From: Carya illinoinensis
Taxonomy: Eukaryota > Streptophyta > Magnoliopsida > Fagales > Juglandaceae
Direction: 5' to 3'
NCBI RefSeq assembly: GCF_018687715.1
Contig: NC_056754.1
Coordinates: forward strand, 21,509,001 to 21,573,000
DNA length: 64,000 nucleotides
Shown here piece after piece: positions 36,301 to 47,535 of this stretch (its first letter is position 1; each line of letters opens with the position of its first letter). The position numbers were made by a program, and so were the translations under genes. The notes below the pieces were generated by a model, which was given only the letters and a program-made list of their open reading frames with translations, did not search any database and had not been told where the DNA came from.

Positions 36301-39300
36301 AGATTTTTCTCATTTTTCTACCGGCAATATTGATGCTAATGTCAAAATTTGAAGGATTTATTAGCATTTCTGCTCTAGAGAGGATCTCTGCAACTAGATA
36401 CTATATTTTCCAATTTATTAATGTCTTTCTTGGGAGCATAATTACTGGAACTGCATTCCAACAACTAGATAATTTCATCCACCAGTCAGCAACTGAGTAT
36501 GTCCTAAATTATACACTTGATATTTTCAATCGGTATTTGTTTGGGTCCTGATTACCATTTCCAAATATCTTAAGCTGTGGATAATTGCTTTTACCAATAT
36601 GATGAGCTTGGCAACTGTTGCTCGTTATTGAAATTATCTGAATAAATGGCTTTTGATCCTACCAGCTTCATATAGCTTTACTGTTGCAATGCTCAGATGA
36701 GTTCACATGATACAATTTTGTTCGTTGTAGATCATTTGGAGTCTGTTATGCACATTGTATATTTCCATCGTGCAAAATTTTCACACAACTTGATTTCTTC
36801 AAACCCCTGACCAATCTTTCTTATTTTCCCCGACCCCTGGATCTGAAAAGCTCCCTCATATTTGTGTTTATAGATATTGTGATAAGTATCATTATTATCC
36901 ATGACTTATGCCATGCATACATAGTTGGCAGGCATGGCTATCATGTGCAGCCATAAAAGGATTTCTCCACCAGCATTGTCCTTCAATTGTTTCCTCAGTT
37001 TCTCTTTTGTTGAAGTTTTCTAGCTAATCTTCTTATGTTTGATAAGTAATCGAGAAGTTTATTGAACTTATCATTCCTTCCATCTTCCTTACAGCTGCGA
37101 TTTGTGCGTTGCCATACAACCCTCTTCAGCTTACAAAGAAATCTACAAACCTTCTGGGTATAACCCAAGCCAACCCTACTCAACTAACCTTCTAGGCTTA
37201 ACCAACCCTGCTCTTTCTGCGCATTCAGCGCCAATCAACTACAATGATATGATATTTCCTTGAGGTTATCTATCCATTGCGAGTTTCTTCCCTAAAGAGG
37301 ATTTCCAAGTAAAGGAAGTTACTTTTCAAGGTGTCTTAGTCTGTTAGATGCTCCTCCAAGACAAAGAATTACCGTCTTTTGGTCTAAGGATCTGATGGAA
37401 CAAACGGTGAACTTTCTTTTCTTGGAAATGGGTCCAGATGATTTTATCAATATTATGTAGTGGAGATTAAAAAATTCTGTGAAGGCATCAACCTCCCTGG
37501 TCTTGAGCTGCTCTGGAAAAATGGACATCCCACTGAGGGAGCCATGGATAATTCCAAATTAGCCATTAAAGCCTCTTGCTCATGTACAATGTTATACATC
37601 TCTTGGAAAGCGTCCTTAAGGACTCTGTCTCCAATTTTTAAGTCATGCCAAAATCTAATTCTTGAGCCATGGCCATACTTGTGTCTTGTGTATGTGCTTT
37701 ATATGCTTTTTATCTTATGTTCTGTGCTTCCTTGATTTGAGAATTTGTAATATAACATTCCTTGTCTAATTGTGCAGTATCCCAAAGACAATTGGTGCTT
37801 CCATTCCGATGAAGGCAACCTTCTTCATAACTTATATAATGGTTGATGGGTGGGCTGGTGTTGCTGGAGAAATTCTAAGGTTAAAGCCATTGATAATTTA
37901 TCACTTGAAAAATTTTTTACTGGTCAAGACTGAAAAGGATAGGGAAGAGGCAATGGATCCTGGAACCCTTGGTTTCAATACAGGAGAACCTCAAATACAA
38001 CTTTATTTCTTGCTTGGCCTTGTTTATGCCGTGGTGACTCCCATTTTGCTCCCTTTCATCATAGTATTCTTTGGCCTGGCATATGTTGTATACCGGCATC
38101 AGGTAAATGTAGCTCATCTCATATGTTTGTAATGTAAGGACAGTGATAGGGAAGAGGCAATGGATACATTTTGCGTACCTGTTATCTGATGAGCAAGGAA
38201 GAATTACCTTTAGCATTCAATTTTCATATGATGTACTGGTTTCAAGTTCAGTGGTTTCCCTTTCAAAAACTTTGAGAGGTCTTTCTTCGAAATTTCCATA
38301 ATGTTATATCAGATGTTTTTAAGGAAATTGATAGTTGAATTTTGTGAAATGTCTGTTTCTAAGAATAGTTTTTTCATGTATCTCTAAATTAGCACGCCTA
38401 GGCATTGCTCTTGTATATGTCCCATATACTTGGGCATTTGCCTCCTTTTAACCAATAAAAATTTTTACCGATAAAAAATAAAAGAGTAGTTTTTTCATAA
38501 ATGCTGTGATTCGTCCCCTAGTGTAGCAAAATATTTTTCTTCATATTATTATTTCTGGCCTCAAGTAATCTGTTATGAATGGGAAAATATAGATATCAGG
38601 ATTATTACTTCTTTGTTACTTCAGGATTTTTGTGATTCAAGTTTACTTGTTATTTTGTTTGAAGGGGCTGGTGGTATCATTATTGATTTGAATGTATTGG
38701 TAGAATCAAGATGGTGTATTTGTGATGAAACTTCTTTGTGTATTTAGCTGCACTGAGCCAAGTGTATGCTTTTCTAACTGTTTTTACTTTCTATTGATGC
38801 TGGAATAAAAAATTTCTACTAAAAGTTCTTATGTTGCAAGTTTTGACTAGGAAAGTTGCTCTAATGACTCTTGTATAAATCTGCAGATTATAAATGTCTA
38901 CAATCAGGAGTACGAGAGTGCTGCCGCATTCTGGCCTGATGTCCATGGGCGCATAATAGTTGCTCTAGTTGTTTCCCAGTTGCTACTAATGGGATTACTA
39001 AGTACTAAAGGAGCTGCTCAGTCAACTCCATTGCTTATCGTGCTCCCAGTGTTGACCATATGGTTTCATATATTTTGCAAAGGCCGTTATGAACCTGCTT
39101 TTGTTAGATATCCATTGCAGGTTTGTGGATGTTTCTTCTACTGGTTGGAGTGTCTGCATGAATAAAACACTTAGTAGTTGGGCCTTTTGGCATTTCAAAT
39201 CTACTACCGCATTTTTCTTCCCCGGTTTATATGGTGAAGACATTTTAGCTGACTAATGTTTGATCATAATTTGAATGGAGTTTTGACAGATGCTCTCCTA

Positions 39301-39623
39301 TTCTTATCTGGTTTCATTTATCTGAGAGTTACCATTTTCATTTTGATGTACTTTTTTAGGAAGCAATGATGAAAGATACCTTGGAACGTGCAAGGGAGCC
39401 AAACCTAAACATGAAAGGCTTTCTACAAAATTCCTACATGCACCCAGTTTTCAAGGAAGGAGATGATAGTGAGAGTGATGTTGCTTCGGGAGATGGGGAT
39501 CAGGAACCCGACCTCGTCCCAACAAAGCGTCAGTCGCGAAGGAATACACCACTGCCCAGCAAGCATAGCGGTTCAGTATCATCCCTGCCTGAAGCTGTTC
39601 AGGAGCATGCTCAACTTTTATAG
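30302..39623 (+). CDS. OSCA1/CSC1-like hyperosmolality-gated calcium-permeable channel
   Basis: Eleven coding exons join in phase: 30302-30615, 30889-31035, 31732-31867, 33507-33608, 34195-34314, 34450-34530, 35046-35386, 36251-36496, 37778-38102, 38887-39120, 39360-39623; 769 aa, close to the family's roughly 770. The N terminus MATLKDIEVAAAINILTAFA and LRLQPINDRVYFPKWYLKG, then FLNWMPDAMQMPEPELIDHA, are typical of the plant OSCA1 clade. Order: N-terminal membrane segments (about 1-180), cytosolic RNA-recognition-like domain (about 200-370), then the conserved membrane core (ALKIFLIFLPAILMLMSKFE; MKATFFITYIMVDGWAGVAG; ILRLKPLIIYHLKNFLLVKT). The C tail has PSKHSGSVSS. OSCA1 proteins are dimeric, mechanically gated cation channels mediating osmotic calcium influx at the plasma membrane. 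No stop or lost exon was seen. Introns hold MITEs, LINE tails and a GC-rich foldback. Confidence 0.96.
31320..31382 (+). mobile_element. LINE 3'-tail fragment in OSCA-like intron 2
   Basis: GGTACTTGGGCTATGGCTAT, AATAAAATCTCTTTTACTG and a poly-A run (31372-31381). Same family as 29835, same strand as the host gene. Confidence 0.55.
32758..33110. mobile_element. Foldback element with GC-rich centre, OSCA-like intron 3
   Basis: The left arm (AACCCCAGTATTATACTTTT, GATTCTAAAAGACCTCTTGT; 32758-32812) is the inverted, diverged copy of the right arm (CACCATAGGTCCTTTAAAAT, CAAAAGTAAAAAA ... ACTGGGGTCTT; 33036-33110). Between lie poly-A and a GC-rich core (GGGATCCCCCCTCCATGCGG; TTCCCCCCTCCACACCCC). 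A further arm-like pair without the core follows at 33120-33275. A second GC-rich core of similar wording is in the DUF212 gene intron (about 43880-44175). Confidence 0.55.
35758..35984 (+). mobile_element. Tourist-like MITE copy 6, in OSCA-like intron 7
   Basis: Best-preserved forward copy: TCATTCGGATTCGG start, CATCTCATGATTACAACTTT, ACACAAAATATAATAAACAA, a 25-bp local duplication of AACCTTTTCAAATTCCAA, AATATTCTAACAATATTTTA, CTATCTCATCTCATCTCTAA, and end AATCCAAACCACGAAG. Confidence 0.85.
36500..37777 (+). other. OSCA-like intron 8 (1.28 kb)
   Basis: No element borders were recognised. The ORFs at 36995-37183 and 37460-37735 lack motifs. The middle (about 37050-37560) reads like decayed coding DNA of a retroelement but I could not assign it. 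Confidence 0.35.
38385..38485 (+). mobile_element. LINE 3'-tail fragment in OSCA-like intron 9
   Basis: TTGCTCTTGTATATGTCCCA, TACTTGGGCATTTGCCTCCT, ACCAATAAAAATTTTTACCG, then AT-rich tail. Same strand as the gene. Confidence 0.6.
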
Positions 39624-39740
39624 TGCAACTTGGGACTCTCCTCCACTTTATATTTTGGCACATAAGATCAACAGAAGGCAGTTGTAGTTCATTCTCTAGT
39701 AAAGCAAAATAAAGAAAAAAGAAAAAAGAAAAAAAAATTG
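39624..39740 (+). terminator. 3' UTR and probable polyadenylation signal of the OSCA-like gene
   Basis: AATAAA at 39708-39713, about 85 bases after the stop, followed by an A/G-rich tract. The mRNA end is not directly shown. Confidence 0.5.
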
Positions 39741-40881
39741 ATACACATTACTTAGTTTAGGTACGGTTTTCTAAAGTGCTTTCTATTTTGGCCTTTAGGT
39801 CTTGGTTAAAAGGACATTAGTAACTGTGGCTTGGCATCAACGAAGTTAGGCTTTAATTAAGTTATCAGCCGAACTTGAAGGTTTCATTAAAAAAGAAGAA
39901 GATAGATATAGAAAAGTAGCCCTACAATATTTTATTGAACACTTAGCTGTCCTAAAAATCCTAGGGCAACAATAAATATTGTAAAGTTTATTTTACGTGT
40001 CTATCTCTCTCACTTGAGGTCAAATTCAATAAAACTTGACATCTTCTTTTCTAACCATTTGAATTCACAAAATCCGACATGAAGGTTTCGACTGTAAAAA
40101 GGATAGATATAAAAAAGTAGCCTTACAATATTTATTGACCACTTAGCTGTCCTAAAAATCTTAGGAGCAACAATAAATATTGTGAAGTTTATTTTACGTG
40201 TCTATCTTTCTCACTCGAGGTCAAATTTAATAAAACTTGAGATTTTTTTTTCTAACTATTTGAATTTATAAAATGTTTATCTTATTTTATCATTATAATT
40301 TTTTTAAATTTCTATATGATATAATAAACAATTTAAATTTTTAAAATCTCAATTTAAAATAATAATAATATTAAAAAATAATGTTCTATTCAACTTTTAT
40401 CATTTTTATTTTTTATCTAAAATTATGAATCCAAATCAGTTGTAAAAGTTAGGTATTGGTAATCATATTAAAGTCACGTAAGTGTGAATGTCTTTTCGTT
40501 AAAGATTTACGGGTCGACCAATTATTTTTAAAAATAAATTATTGCATACGCAGAGGATTCGTTGTTGGATGATGCCAATATGAACGAACTTTTGCGCTAT
40601 CAGGGCTAGACTCAGGAGGCTTGCATTTGTATAGATTCGAAGACTTTCATATAAAATGGGGGAAGTCATTTTATTATTTTCTTGCTCGAAAAACATACCT
40701 TTCCGTCCGCCTTTCCCTCTCTGCGCGGATTGTGCACAGAATCTGGGTTCAGAATATCACTGACACAGAGACAGCGTCGTTCCAACTCAACCCAGGACCC
40801 CCCACCCTTTCTCCTGGCGCAATTAAGACGAAACCTCCCAAGTCAAACCGCTCAAGTTTAGAGAGAGATTGCAATTCGTAA
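39741..40881. other. Intergenic spacer with a diverged duplication
   Basis: 39893-40050 and 40097-40265 are near-duplicates (GATAGATATAGAAAAGTAGCC / GATAGATATAAAAAAGTAGCC; CACTTAGCTGTCCTAAAAATC in both; TTTATTTTACGTGTCTATCT in both), about 203 bases apart. A MITE follows, then the DUF212 gene's leader (from about 40690). Confidence 0.6.
40260..40440 (+). mobile_element. Tourist-like MITE copy 7
   Basis: TTTATCATTATAATTTTTTT, ATATGATATAATAAACAATT, AATAATAATATTAAAAAATA, TATTCAACTTTTATC, end AATTATGAATCCAAATC. It immediately follows the 203-base duplication. Confidence 0.7.
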
Positions 40882-43800
40882 ATGGAGGAGGTGATCACCG
40901 TGGCGGACGCGACCTCGGGCAGAAGAACGGCGGCGTTTTCTTTGTCGACGACGACAACAGTATCACTAACCTCCTTGCTCCCTTCGAACCTCCCCCTCCT
41001 CTCGGCCATTCTCGCCGGCGGTCTTGCCCAGTTCCTCAAGCTCTTTACCACCTGGTCCTTACAACTCTCTGTCTCTCTCAATTTCACCGAGCTTTATTTA
41101 TTTTTTATTCTTCTCTTTTAATTCACTTGCTAATTTCTTTATCACTCGGTGGATTTTGAAATTCCAGAGTTTTATTTTTTGTAATAATCAGCAATGTAAT
41201 AGTTTCATCATAGTCTCTAAAGAAGAGAGATTTGTTGATCAATCGTATCTCTTGTTCAGTTTTGATTAGAAACATGTTATTGATTGATTCCATCATTAAT
41301 TGAAAGACTATAATTTTCTTCTTCTTTTTATTTGGGAGGTTCATTTTTGTAAAATTTGTTTTTGGAAAATTTGAATATTGAGAGGAAATATATGCAAATT
41401 TAGTGTGAATTTGCTTTTATTGTATATATTTTGTGGGTTTTGAAAGCAATTACTGGCCTTATTGTTTGCCATGTGTGAGATACCGAAATCGTATAATCAT
41501 ACTCTTCCATTGCATAATAACAGCCCCCCCTCCCCCTCATTTTTTTTTTTTTTTTTTTTTGAAGTAATAGCTCAATTATTTGTCCTAGTTGCTCAGGTAT
41601 AAAGAAAAGAGATGGGATTCTAAGAGGATGCTTAATTCTGGTGGAATGCCTTCATCCCATTCTGCAACTGTGACGGCTCTAGCGGCTTCTATAGGTCTCC
41701 AAGAAGGAACAGGAGGACCGGCTTTTGCCATTGCAGTGGTCTTGGCATGTGTTGTATGTGCTTCCCAACCATTTTCTTCGTAAATATTTCCTCCCTTCTG
41801 AACTTGTCCTCTTATGGCCTGATTGTTCACATTATTTTTCTAATTTTTTTGCCACTAAGATAACCCAAGTGCTCACTTATTATGAATTTGGCTACTGTTG
41901 GTATAAGCTTGACAAATAGGCTCTTATTGAATCATGAGTGTAGGGTATAAGGGGTCTGGATTTCCTTAGTAGTTGAAATGCCTGCAAAAGGCTGTCAATT
42001 GTTTGGTTAAATAGCGCTGTCCTGATAGCATATAAACAGTCCATAAGGTCAATCTTCCCTGAAATAGCAATTCACCAACGTCTTCAAGTATTTGGTTCAT
42101 GATGTCATGAAATGTTGTCAACTTTGTATAATTACTATCTCTTTGGGAATTATTTACTATGTGAAAGGTTACTGTGCATTATTCGTTCAAGGGGGGTGAT
42201 TGATTGCTATAACATACTTGCAGGTGATGTATGATGCCTCAGGGGTAAGGCTTCATGCTGGTCGTCAGGCTGAAGTAAGTTCTTGATATGACCCTCAATT
42301 TGCTTCTATTTTGTTGCTTGCTTTTAGCTTTGCTGCAGGACACTCCTGCATGATCAAAATTTCTTTCGTTTATTGATTTCTTTGATTGTTATGTGGTTCT
42401 CATTGTAGTTGCTGAATCAAATTGTGTGTGAGCTTCCTCCAGAGCATCCTTTATCCAACATAAGACCACTACATCATTCCCTTGGGCACACTCCACTTCA
42501 GGTCAGTTATAATCTTACTGCACCTCTAGCTAGGTGTTTCTCGTGTATACTTCCTGTGTACCTGGGTTTTTCCTATTTCTATGAATATAATTTCTTGATT
42601 ACCTATAAAAAAATAATAATAATAATCTTACTGCCCTACATTTCAACTAGTGGTATTTCCCTGGTCTATAATTCAGGGGTTTAATGATATAATTTAAATC
42701 ACTGGTTCCATGATGAAATTAACTTGACCATGATTACATGCGACTCTCTCTGTTGGAATTCAATCACTCTTGAGGCACATATGGTTGCACCAGTGCACGC
42801 TATAGACAGTAGAATGGGTTTGGTAAAGATATGACAAAGAAACAACAAAAATAACAACACATGCTTGGACGCACAGACACTTTACATATGTGGCTTGCAA
42901 TGCTGGATGAAAACTTGAAATAATAAGCAAATAGGACTTTCAATGCTTTAACAATGCAGTAATAATACAATTTCAAGATGGCATTGTTCTTCTACACACC
43001 ATACTATACAATCCCAAGAAGCAACTAGTATTTCCTGTAATACCATGGATTGTTTATAAGAAGGTAGTAAATGGGATCCCACATTGCTTGGAGGGAGAAG
43101 TTCAATTTATAATGATTCTAAGAGGCTTGAATTGTAACATTGATTGGTCCTTTTGAAGTATGGGCCAGATATGGCTTGGGCCTTCCTTGAATTGTTACAA
43201 ATGCTATAAATTGCAAATCCAATTAGAAGTGTGGGACTTGACCTGTGCCACCTATAATGGAATGATCTAATAAGGACATTGGTGATTTAAGTGGTGGAGA
43301 TTGTATTGTCCCGGATTGTGTATAAATAGGTGGTGAATAGGATCTACATTGCTTGGAGAGAGTAGTTCATTATAATGATTCCAAGGAACTTCAATTGTAG
43401 CATTGTCTAATCCTTTTGGAGTATGGATCCAGATGTGGTTTGGAACTTTCTTAGGTCGCAACATTTCAATTTGGAGGAAAAACACAAAAATTGAGTCTTG
43501 CAAAAGTGATCAATGCACATTCCCTATTCTTGTAAAGTAAGAGGGAGAAAAATTGAAATTATTGTCGGGAAGAGTTTACAGGGTACAAGGGAAAAGGATG
43601 TAATATCACTTTTCATATATTGCTTGACCCTCGTATTTGATTCACACAAGATTACCTTACAAGATTGCTTGCGTGTACATGAAATGGTGCTATTGCCAAA
43701 GTTGGATGATTATTTTGTTATGAGGAAGGAAAGAAACCTTTTGGTTTGCACTTTTGGATTTTTGAGACCGTGAGCAATTGAGATCTCAATTTTGGAGCTT

Positions 43801-44694
43801 GAAATTTGAAAATGCCTTTGATATTTTTTAACCAAAAAGATAAAATGTACGTTTATACTGTCCAATACAAAGAACAATAAGGCAAAAAAGGTGGCTCCCC
43901 AACCAGTGCTCACGGTAGTCAGTGGATGGCAGGTAGCCCTTCGTTCAGCCCAACCCGCTAATGGGTGGCTGTGCGGAGGGTTGGGGTCTGAGATCTCCTG
44001 CATGAAGTGGGTTGTGAGGGGTGAGATTTCTAGCCCTGTGAGGTGGGCACTTGGGGGTGGGGGAGATCCCCCCCTCCATGCAAGGTTGGGGGATCTGCCC
44101 CAATTCTCATGATCCAGGTCCACCATGTGGGATCTATCCTCTCTCCTTGTGGCCCACCAAGGGGAATCCCCCACCTCCAGTTCCCTGAAACTAAAGGTGT
44201 CAAACGATAGGAAGTGTATGCACTGTTTTTAATACCGTACCGTACCGGCCACTGGTCCGGTACAAGTATTGTACTTTTTTCATATCCTTTTCTTTTTTCA
44301 TTTTTTCAAACTGTAATTTCATTTTTTGCCCCACAATTCAGATCAGATTATTTATAATTTATATATATATGTATTCATGTATAACTTATTCATATATAGA
44401 CTATTATTTTGAAATATAATTTATTTATATATTGACTATCCCAAAACGGTACACGAAACAGTACCTGTACCGAAAGATTTCGTTCCAGTGTCTTGACCGG
44501 TACGACATCCGGTACGGTATTCAAAACATTGAGTGTATGGCATAATATTCCTAGAGTTAGTTATCTTTTCTGATAAATATTGAACTCTTGGTACTTGCTA
44601 ATGGTGAACAATCCTTTTATTTGGTCTGGTACAGGTGGTTGCTGGTGCTGTGTTGGGATGCCTAGTAGCATATTCGATGAGAAACTCCAATTAG
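40882..44694 (+). CDS. DUF212 membrane protein, acid phosphatase/vanadium haloperoxidase-related
   Basis: Five exons join in phase: 40882-41054, 41597-41753, 42224-42274, 42409-42501, 44635-44694; 177 aa, normal for this family. After a Ser/Thr-rich N terminus come a hydrophobic segment (LPLLSAILAGGLAQFLKLF), the conserved NSGGMPSSHSATVTALA, a membrane segment (FAIAVVLACVVMYDASGVRL), a central HAGRQAELLNQIV, and SLGHTPLQVVAGAVLGCLVA. PSSH and the later GHTP His resemble the phosphate-binding motifs of the PAP2/haloperoxidase superfamily, but the full set is not visible and catalytic activity has not been shown for such plant proteins as far as I know. The last intron is swollen to 2.1 kb by several small transposons. 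Start ATG 40882 has context GTAAATGGAGG. An alternative reading on the minus strand is a shadow. Confidence 0.93.
42525..42625 (+). mobile_element. LINE 3'-tail fragment in DUF212 intron 4
   Basis: TCGTGTATACTTCCTGTGTA, CCTGGGTTTTTCCTATTTCT, ATGAATATAATTTCTTG, ATTACCTATAAAAAAATAAT. It shows the fullest version of the tail in the window and ends in a short A-rich tract. Confidence 0.65.
43036..43463 (+). mobile_element. TRIM-like element: two short LTRs with 102-bp interior
   Basis: Two direct repeats, 43036-43199 and 43302-43463, both begin TGTA and end ACA (TG…CA). They share GGATTGT-TATAA, CACATTGCTTGGAG / TACATTGCTTGGAG, TATAATGATTC and a TCCTTTTG-AGTATGG block; identity looks like roughly 75-80%. 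The interior ends AAGTGGTGGAGAT, a purine tract where a polypurine primer site should be. The primer-binding site is not clear. Flanks TTTCC (43031-43035) and TTTCA (43464-43468) differ by one base. It lies in intron 4 of the DUF212 gene. Confidence 0.65.
43850..44180. repeat. GC-rich island of repetitive origin in DUF212 intron 4
   Basis: GC content rises sharply, with GGTGGCTCCCCAACCAGTG, GAGATCCCCCCCTCCATGC and GGGGGATCTGCCCC. Wording is shared with the foldback core at about 32885. Open frames on both strands (43710-44174 minus, 43891-44112 plus) follow from the base composition; no protein family fits. Confidence 0.5.
44221..44531. mobile_element. hAT-type MITE, 311 bp, perfect 8-bp target duplication
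   Basis: AGTGTATG stands on both sides (44213-44220 and 44532-44539). The element starts CACTGTTTTTAATACCGTAC; the reverse complement of its end starts CAATGTTTTGAATACCGTAC, so the terminal inverted repeats match over about 20 bases with a few changes. Further GGTCCGGTAC/GTACCGG motifs extend the inverted arms. An 8-bp duplication and CA-starting ends are hAT traits. Confidence 0.85.
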
Positions 44695-47266
44695 GATATC
44701 AAATGGCCTTTAATTCTTCTTCCATAAATTGGATACATTTAAACTGTGTATCTGTGATGTAGTGTATACTCTTATGGTGGAATTATCATTCGTGAGCTCC
44801 TACTCAACCATGGAGTTCCTCTTTAATTCCTCATTCAAAATCTCGTTCAGCACAATGAAATGGTAGTGCAGCAGCAGTATATCATGTCTTCTGTGATTCT
44901 CTTGATAATTTTAGCCTGAGCGAAGGGGGTAAAGAAATTTTCAAATTATGTCTGCTGTCTTTGAGTGAAGTGAGTTATGCTCGCATAGAAACCCTAGGTG
45001 ATCTGACTCTATTAGCATGAGATCTTCAATTAGACCAATCCCACTTTACGTCCTAAATTAATTGATTTATTCTACTCATCATCTATACACCAAATATTTA
45101 GTAAGAGAAAAAAAAATTATGTGATGTCTGGTGTGAAGATGATAAATAAAATTTTTCTTGTAAGTTTTGAAGAAGGTCAATGTTACTGCTTCTAAGTATG
45201 TACTGCTAAATATGTCTCTAGTGCATTTGTATTTTTTTTCTTTTTCTTTCAAACATTTAAAAAAAGAAAAAAGAAATACTCAAATTCACTAGTAGTCTCT
45301 TTCTTAACTATTAAGAAAAAATTAAAATACATGATCGGTCAAACCTAGGGGGCAAAACCATGGGACAAACCTAGCATTTTCCTTCCGAGAGTCAACTTCA
45401 GCCCAAAAATCTTTTAAATCCCAAAGAAAGTTTATATTTCTTAAAAATTGTCTTTTTTCATTTGCTTAGGCTCCCATGAAAAGAAAACTCAAAACCAACT
45501 CAATAAGTTTACAACTTTGCTCTTCAAAATTGTAAACAATTTTCACAAAAACTCAAAAAGACAACTTTCACACACACCAAGTTTTTTCAAGCAACTTTTT
45601 TTGTTAAAAATAAAAAATAATAATCAGTTACTTTTAAATGCCCAAATACAAATCACAATTTATATCCAAGCAACTTTTATTTTTTTCTATCCATTTACAT
45701 TATACTTAAATAGGATCTCACGATGCATAGATAGCTATGGTTGTTGACGTGTATTGGAATGTCTCGTGTGATTAGCAGTGATATCACACGGAAGAAAAAG
45801 GAGGTTAATTTACAATCTCTTGTTTAGGTTTGGTTTGAATCTTCTTGAATCTAAACAATCTCTATATGTCATCGGGAGATTTTTTTTCCTTTATTATCAT
45901 AAATACATTTGCAGAAAATTCATTATTGAGGGCCTATACACTTCTAATTAGTTGGGACGATGTCCTTGAAGACCCGGTGCCAATAAATTCAAACAAAATC
46001 CTTTTCTGTTCCTTTGTAAAAACCTTTGGGCCCTTCTCATTTATCAATAATATTCATTTTGATAATAAAATTAAATAATAATATAAAATATCGATTTTTA
46101 ATAACTTGGATGCAAAGTACAAAACATTTGATAATTTAAAAGTGTAACATGTATATTTTCCTTCTCGTTCCTTCTTTTCTGCGTTCCTTTTTAGAGTAAT
46201 GTTATTTATCATCTTAATTCTCATCATCTCATAATGTGATATTTTTTTACTTTTTAACATTTAGGCGTATGGCTTTAGAGGTTTTATTTTAAACTATAAT
46301 AATTTTAAATTATAATTTGAAATTATTAAAAAGTTTTCCTTTTTGATACAATTATTAAAATAAGTTTATTTTTTGTTCAATTTACCTTTTAAAATAAAAA
46401 GTAGTTTTCGCGTGGTAGCCCGTGTTTTGTTAATTAAGGTGGACAAAATTTATAATGGAAGTGACAAAATACTTGTTAATAGGATACCATTCTTCCAAAA
46501 AAAAAAAAAAAAAAAGAGGTAAATCTCAATCTGATCAAGACAGGAGGAGTTATTGACTAAAATTCCTAAAGATAAAATGAGAGGAATTACATTTTTCACT
46601 CATAAAAGATCACTTATTTTTCATTATAAAAATCCCATTTACATCTTGTACAATCAATAAATTACCATTTACACATTGGATCATGTGTCGCGATGTTAAC
46701 ATAGTATACAAATACATTGATGCTACATTCAGAAATTCATTTCATAAAATTAAATTTATAATTTGATGTGGTACATTGATTATAAATTTCTTAGATATAA
46801 TGTATAACATCAAATTATATCAATTAATTTTGTAATATCTCTTTGTGGACGATGCATTTCTCATTTTTAAATAGTGTTCTCGTGCACAATTGTTTGAAAA
46901 AAAATTATTTTCAAATCGATGTATAGAACACACCTAATAAGTTTTTTTTTTTAAATTTAAATATTACAAATCAAATTTTACTCTTTAAATGATGTAAATG
47001 TTGTGCTTTATATATCGACTTGAGAATAGAACAAGTCTCTTTTATATAATAATATCGAGACTGATTTGTCCTTTTTCCTTAGAATTATTAGTTTACTTAA
47101 TCCTACTTACACCCCCCTCTCCAGTTAATCAATATTTGATTTGTTATTTTTATCTTTCTATCTTAATGCTTAAATATGTGTGTTTAAATAAAAAGACAAG
47201 AATAATAAATTATATATTGATTAGATGAATGTGTATGATATAAAGTTTGTTTGTATCTTTCTCTAA
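44695..47266. other. Intergenic DNA, mainly AT-rich
   Basis: The first 70 bases are the probable 3' UTR of the DUF212 gene. No gene or bounded element was recognised in the rest. ORFs at 45448-45747, 45845-46078 and 46998-47228 lack motifs. Confidence 0.5.
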
Positions 47267-47472
47267 AAGGTTTGGATATAAATTTTGTTTTAACTCATCT
47301 CATCTCATTATTACAGTTTTATCAAATTTTCACACAAAATATAATAAAAAATTCAACCTTTTCAAATCTCAAAATAATAAAAATATTAAAAAATAATATT
47401 CTAATAATATTTTATTTAATTTTTAATTTTTATCTAAAATCATCTGATGTAATTTCACCATCCAACCTTCCC
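47267..47472 (+). mobile_element. Tourist-like MITE copy 8
   Basis: Starts AAGGTTTGGATATAAATTTT and ends CACCATCCAACCTTCCC (inverted ends AAGGTTTGGAT / AAGGTTGGATG). The interior has ACTCATCTCATCTCATTATT, ACACAAAATATAATAAAAAA and the ATTAAAAAATAATATTCTAA block. Confidence 0.85.
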
Positions 47473-47535
47473 TAAATTAAATTGTCATCGATTTGTTACA
47501 AACTCCATTCATCTTTCTCTCAAACGTACATACAC

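Noticed and set aside
43710..44174. 154-codon antisense ORF rich in Pro/Trp/His
   Set aside because: It follows from GC-rich repeat composition in an intron; an overlapping + strand ORF is equally open.
22788..44694. The three adjacent + strand genes as a functional cluster
   Set aside because: UFD1-like, OSCA1-like and DUF212 proteins have no known shared pathway, and same-strand order alone is common by chance.
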